Assembly (NCBI GenBank): GCA_045112425.1
Contig: JBGUHV010000109.1
Coordinates: 1 to 6,356 of the forward strand
Length of the DNA: 6,356 bases
DNA from: CAG-103 sp045112425
Lineage (GTDB): Bacteria > Bacillota > Clostridia > Oscillospirales > Oscillospiraceae
Direction: 5' to 3'
Shown: positions 5,954-6,356 of the stretch, piece after piece
Numbering within the stretch: position 1 is the stretch's first letter
Layout: the number at the start of each line of letters is the position of its first letter
Made by a program: the position numbers and the translations under genes
Notes under the pieces: model-generated
Told to the model about the DNA's origin: nothing
The model's input: the letters and a program-made list of their open reading frames with translations, nothing else
Databases searched by the model: none

Positions 5954-6356
5954 TCAGCCCCTCCGGTAAAACGTGTTCACGAATCGGATACCTCCGCCGC
6001 GCTCTGCCTGCCGGCGCTCCAGCTCCTGCAGGCCCTTTTCCCATTCCAGCAGATACGGCCGGTAGTCGATCATCAGATCCGGGAACAGGTTCTGTGCGCA
6101 GACGTAGAAGGGCAGCAGCTGCGCCGCGAATTCCGATACCTCGAATTCCTCGTCGTCCTGCGTTTCTCCGTTGATGGTCTCCGGCGTCTTGAAGTATTCG
6201 ACCTGGATCTCCGCCGTGTCCGATTCCGGGACCACGAGCTTTCCGTTTTTCCAGCGGTAACGGTTGGTCGTCTCTCCGTCTCTCCACACGGCCACGAGTC
6301 CGCTGAACCCTTCCGGCATGGAAAACTCCGTCCTGCCCGCCTTTCTGCGGAGCGTC
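5954..6356 (-). CDS. Head-to-tail adaptor-like protein (partial, 5' end beyond right edge)
   Basis: The frame is open from the right edge to the TGA at 5954-5956; an internal ATG at 6317-6319 would give only 121 aa. The codons before it continue sensibly (RKAGRTEFS followed by MPEGFSGLVAVWRDGE), which matches the '-LP-x-DF-' strand found in the middle of podovirus adaptors, so I treat the gene as cut by the window edge rather than starting at that ATG. Downstream, VEYFKTPETI and then an acidic DDEEFEVSEFAAQLLPFYVCAQNL helix, with a final helix YLLEWEKGLQELERRQ, follow the C-terminal pattern of P22 gp4/T7 gp11-type connectors that bind below the portal. The visible 133 codons would leave room for a missing helical N-terminal part. 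The gene lies 3 nt upstream of the nozzle gene, as adaptors commonly do. The function is inferred from pattern and context. Confidence 0.62.
   Translation of the reverse strand, partial: TLRRKAGRTEFSMPEGFSGLVAVWRDGETTNRYRWKNGKLVVPESDTAEIQVEYFKTPETINGETQDDEEFEVSEFAAQLLPFYVCAQNLFPDLMIDYRPYLLEWEKGLQELERRQAERGGGIRFVNTFYRRG
5957..5964 (-). promoter_or_regulatory. RBS of the nozzle gene
   Basis: GGAGGGGC, ending 6 nt before the ATG at 5948-5950 and overlapping the end of the adaptor gene. It is the only SD close to this start. Confidence 0.75.

Noticed and set aside
6317..6319. Internal ATG as the start of the adaptor gene, with CGGAG upstream
   Set aside because: The frame continues open to the edge, and the residues before it fit the strand leading into the adaptor core; a 121-aa form would lack the family's N-terminal part.

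Overview
This 6.4-kb window looks like part of the structural (late) module of a short-tailed, podovirus-like phage or prophage. Every gene I can support lies on the minus strand, so transcription runs from the right edge to the left edge. The genes are packed with 1-4 nt stop/start overlaps or gaps of no more than 16 nt, there is no room for an internal promoter or terminator, and most starts have a good Shine-Dalgarno (SD) sequence. GC-rich DNA, purine-rich SD sites and the style of the appendage proteins suggest a Firmicutes host, probably a gut Clostridia/Oscillospiraceae-type bacterium. The host is an inference; no host gene or integration site is visible.

In transcription order: (1) the 3' part of a head-to-tail adaptor-like protein (5954 to the right edge, 5' end cut off); (2) a 620-aa beta-propeller-like tail nozzle/hub protein (4088-5950); (3) a portal protein (2214-4076); (4) a 41-aa zinc-ribbon protein (2087-2212); (5) a 260-aa tail fibre/receptor-binding-like protein with a 10-residue repeat and a beta-rich head (1308-2090); (6) a 136-aa beta-rich accessory protein (898-1308); (7) a 140-aa tail-appendage protein (476-898); (8) a protein with at least three tandem zinc ribbons, running off the left edge (1-459).

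The portal, adaptor and nozzle would form the DNA-exit channel and short tail, and genes 5-7 would supply host-binding appendages. The zinc-ribbon proteins have no obvious structural role and are the most unusual part of the window. The gene order is also notable: the portal follows the adaptor and nozzle genes, whereas in P22-type genomes it precedes them. No terminase, major capsid protein, scaffold, lysis, integrase, tRNA, CRISPR or IS sequence is visible. No stretch over 300 nt lacks a gene.
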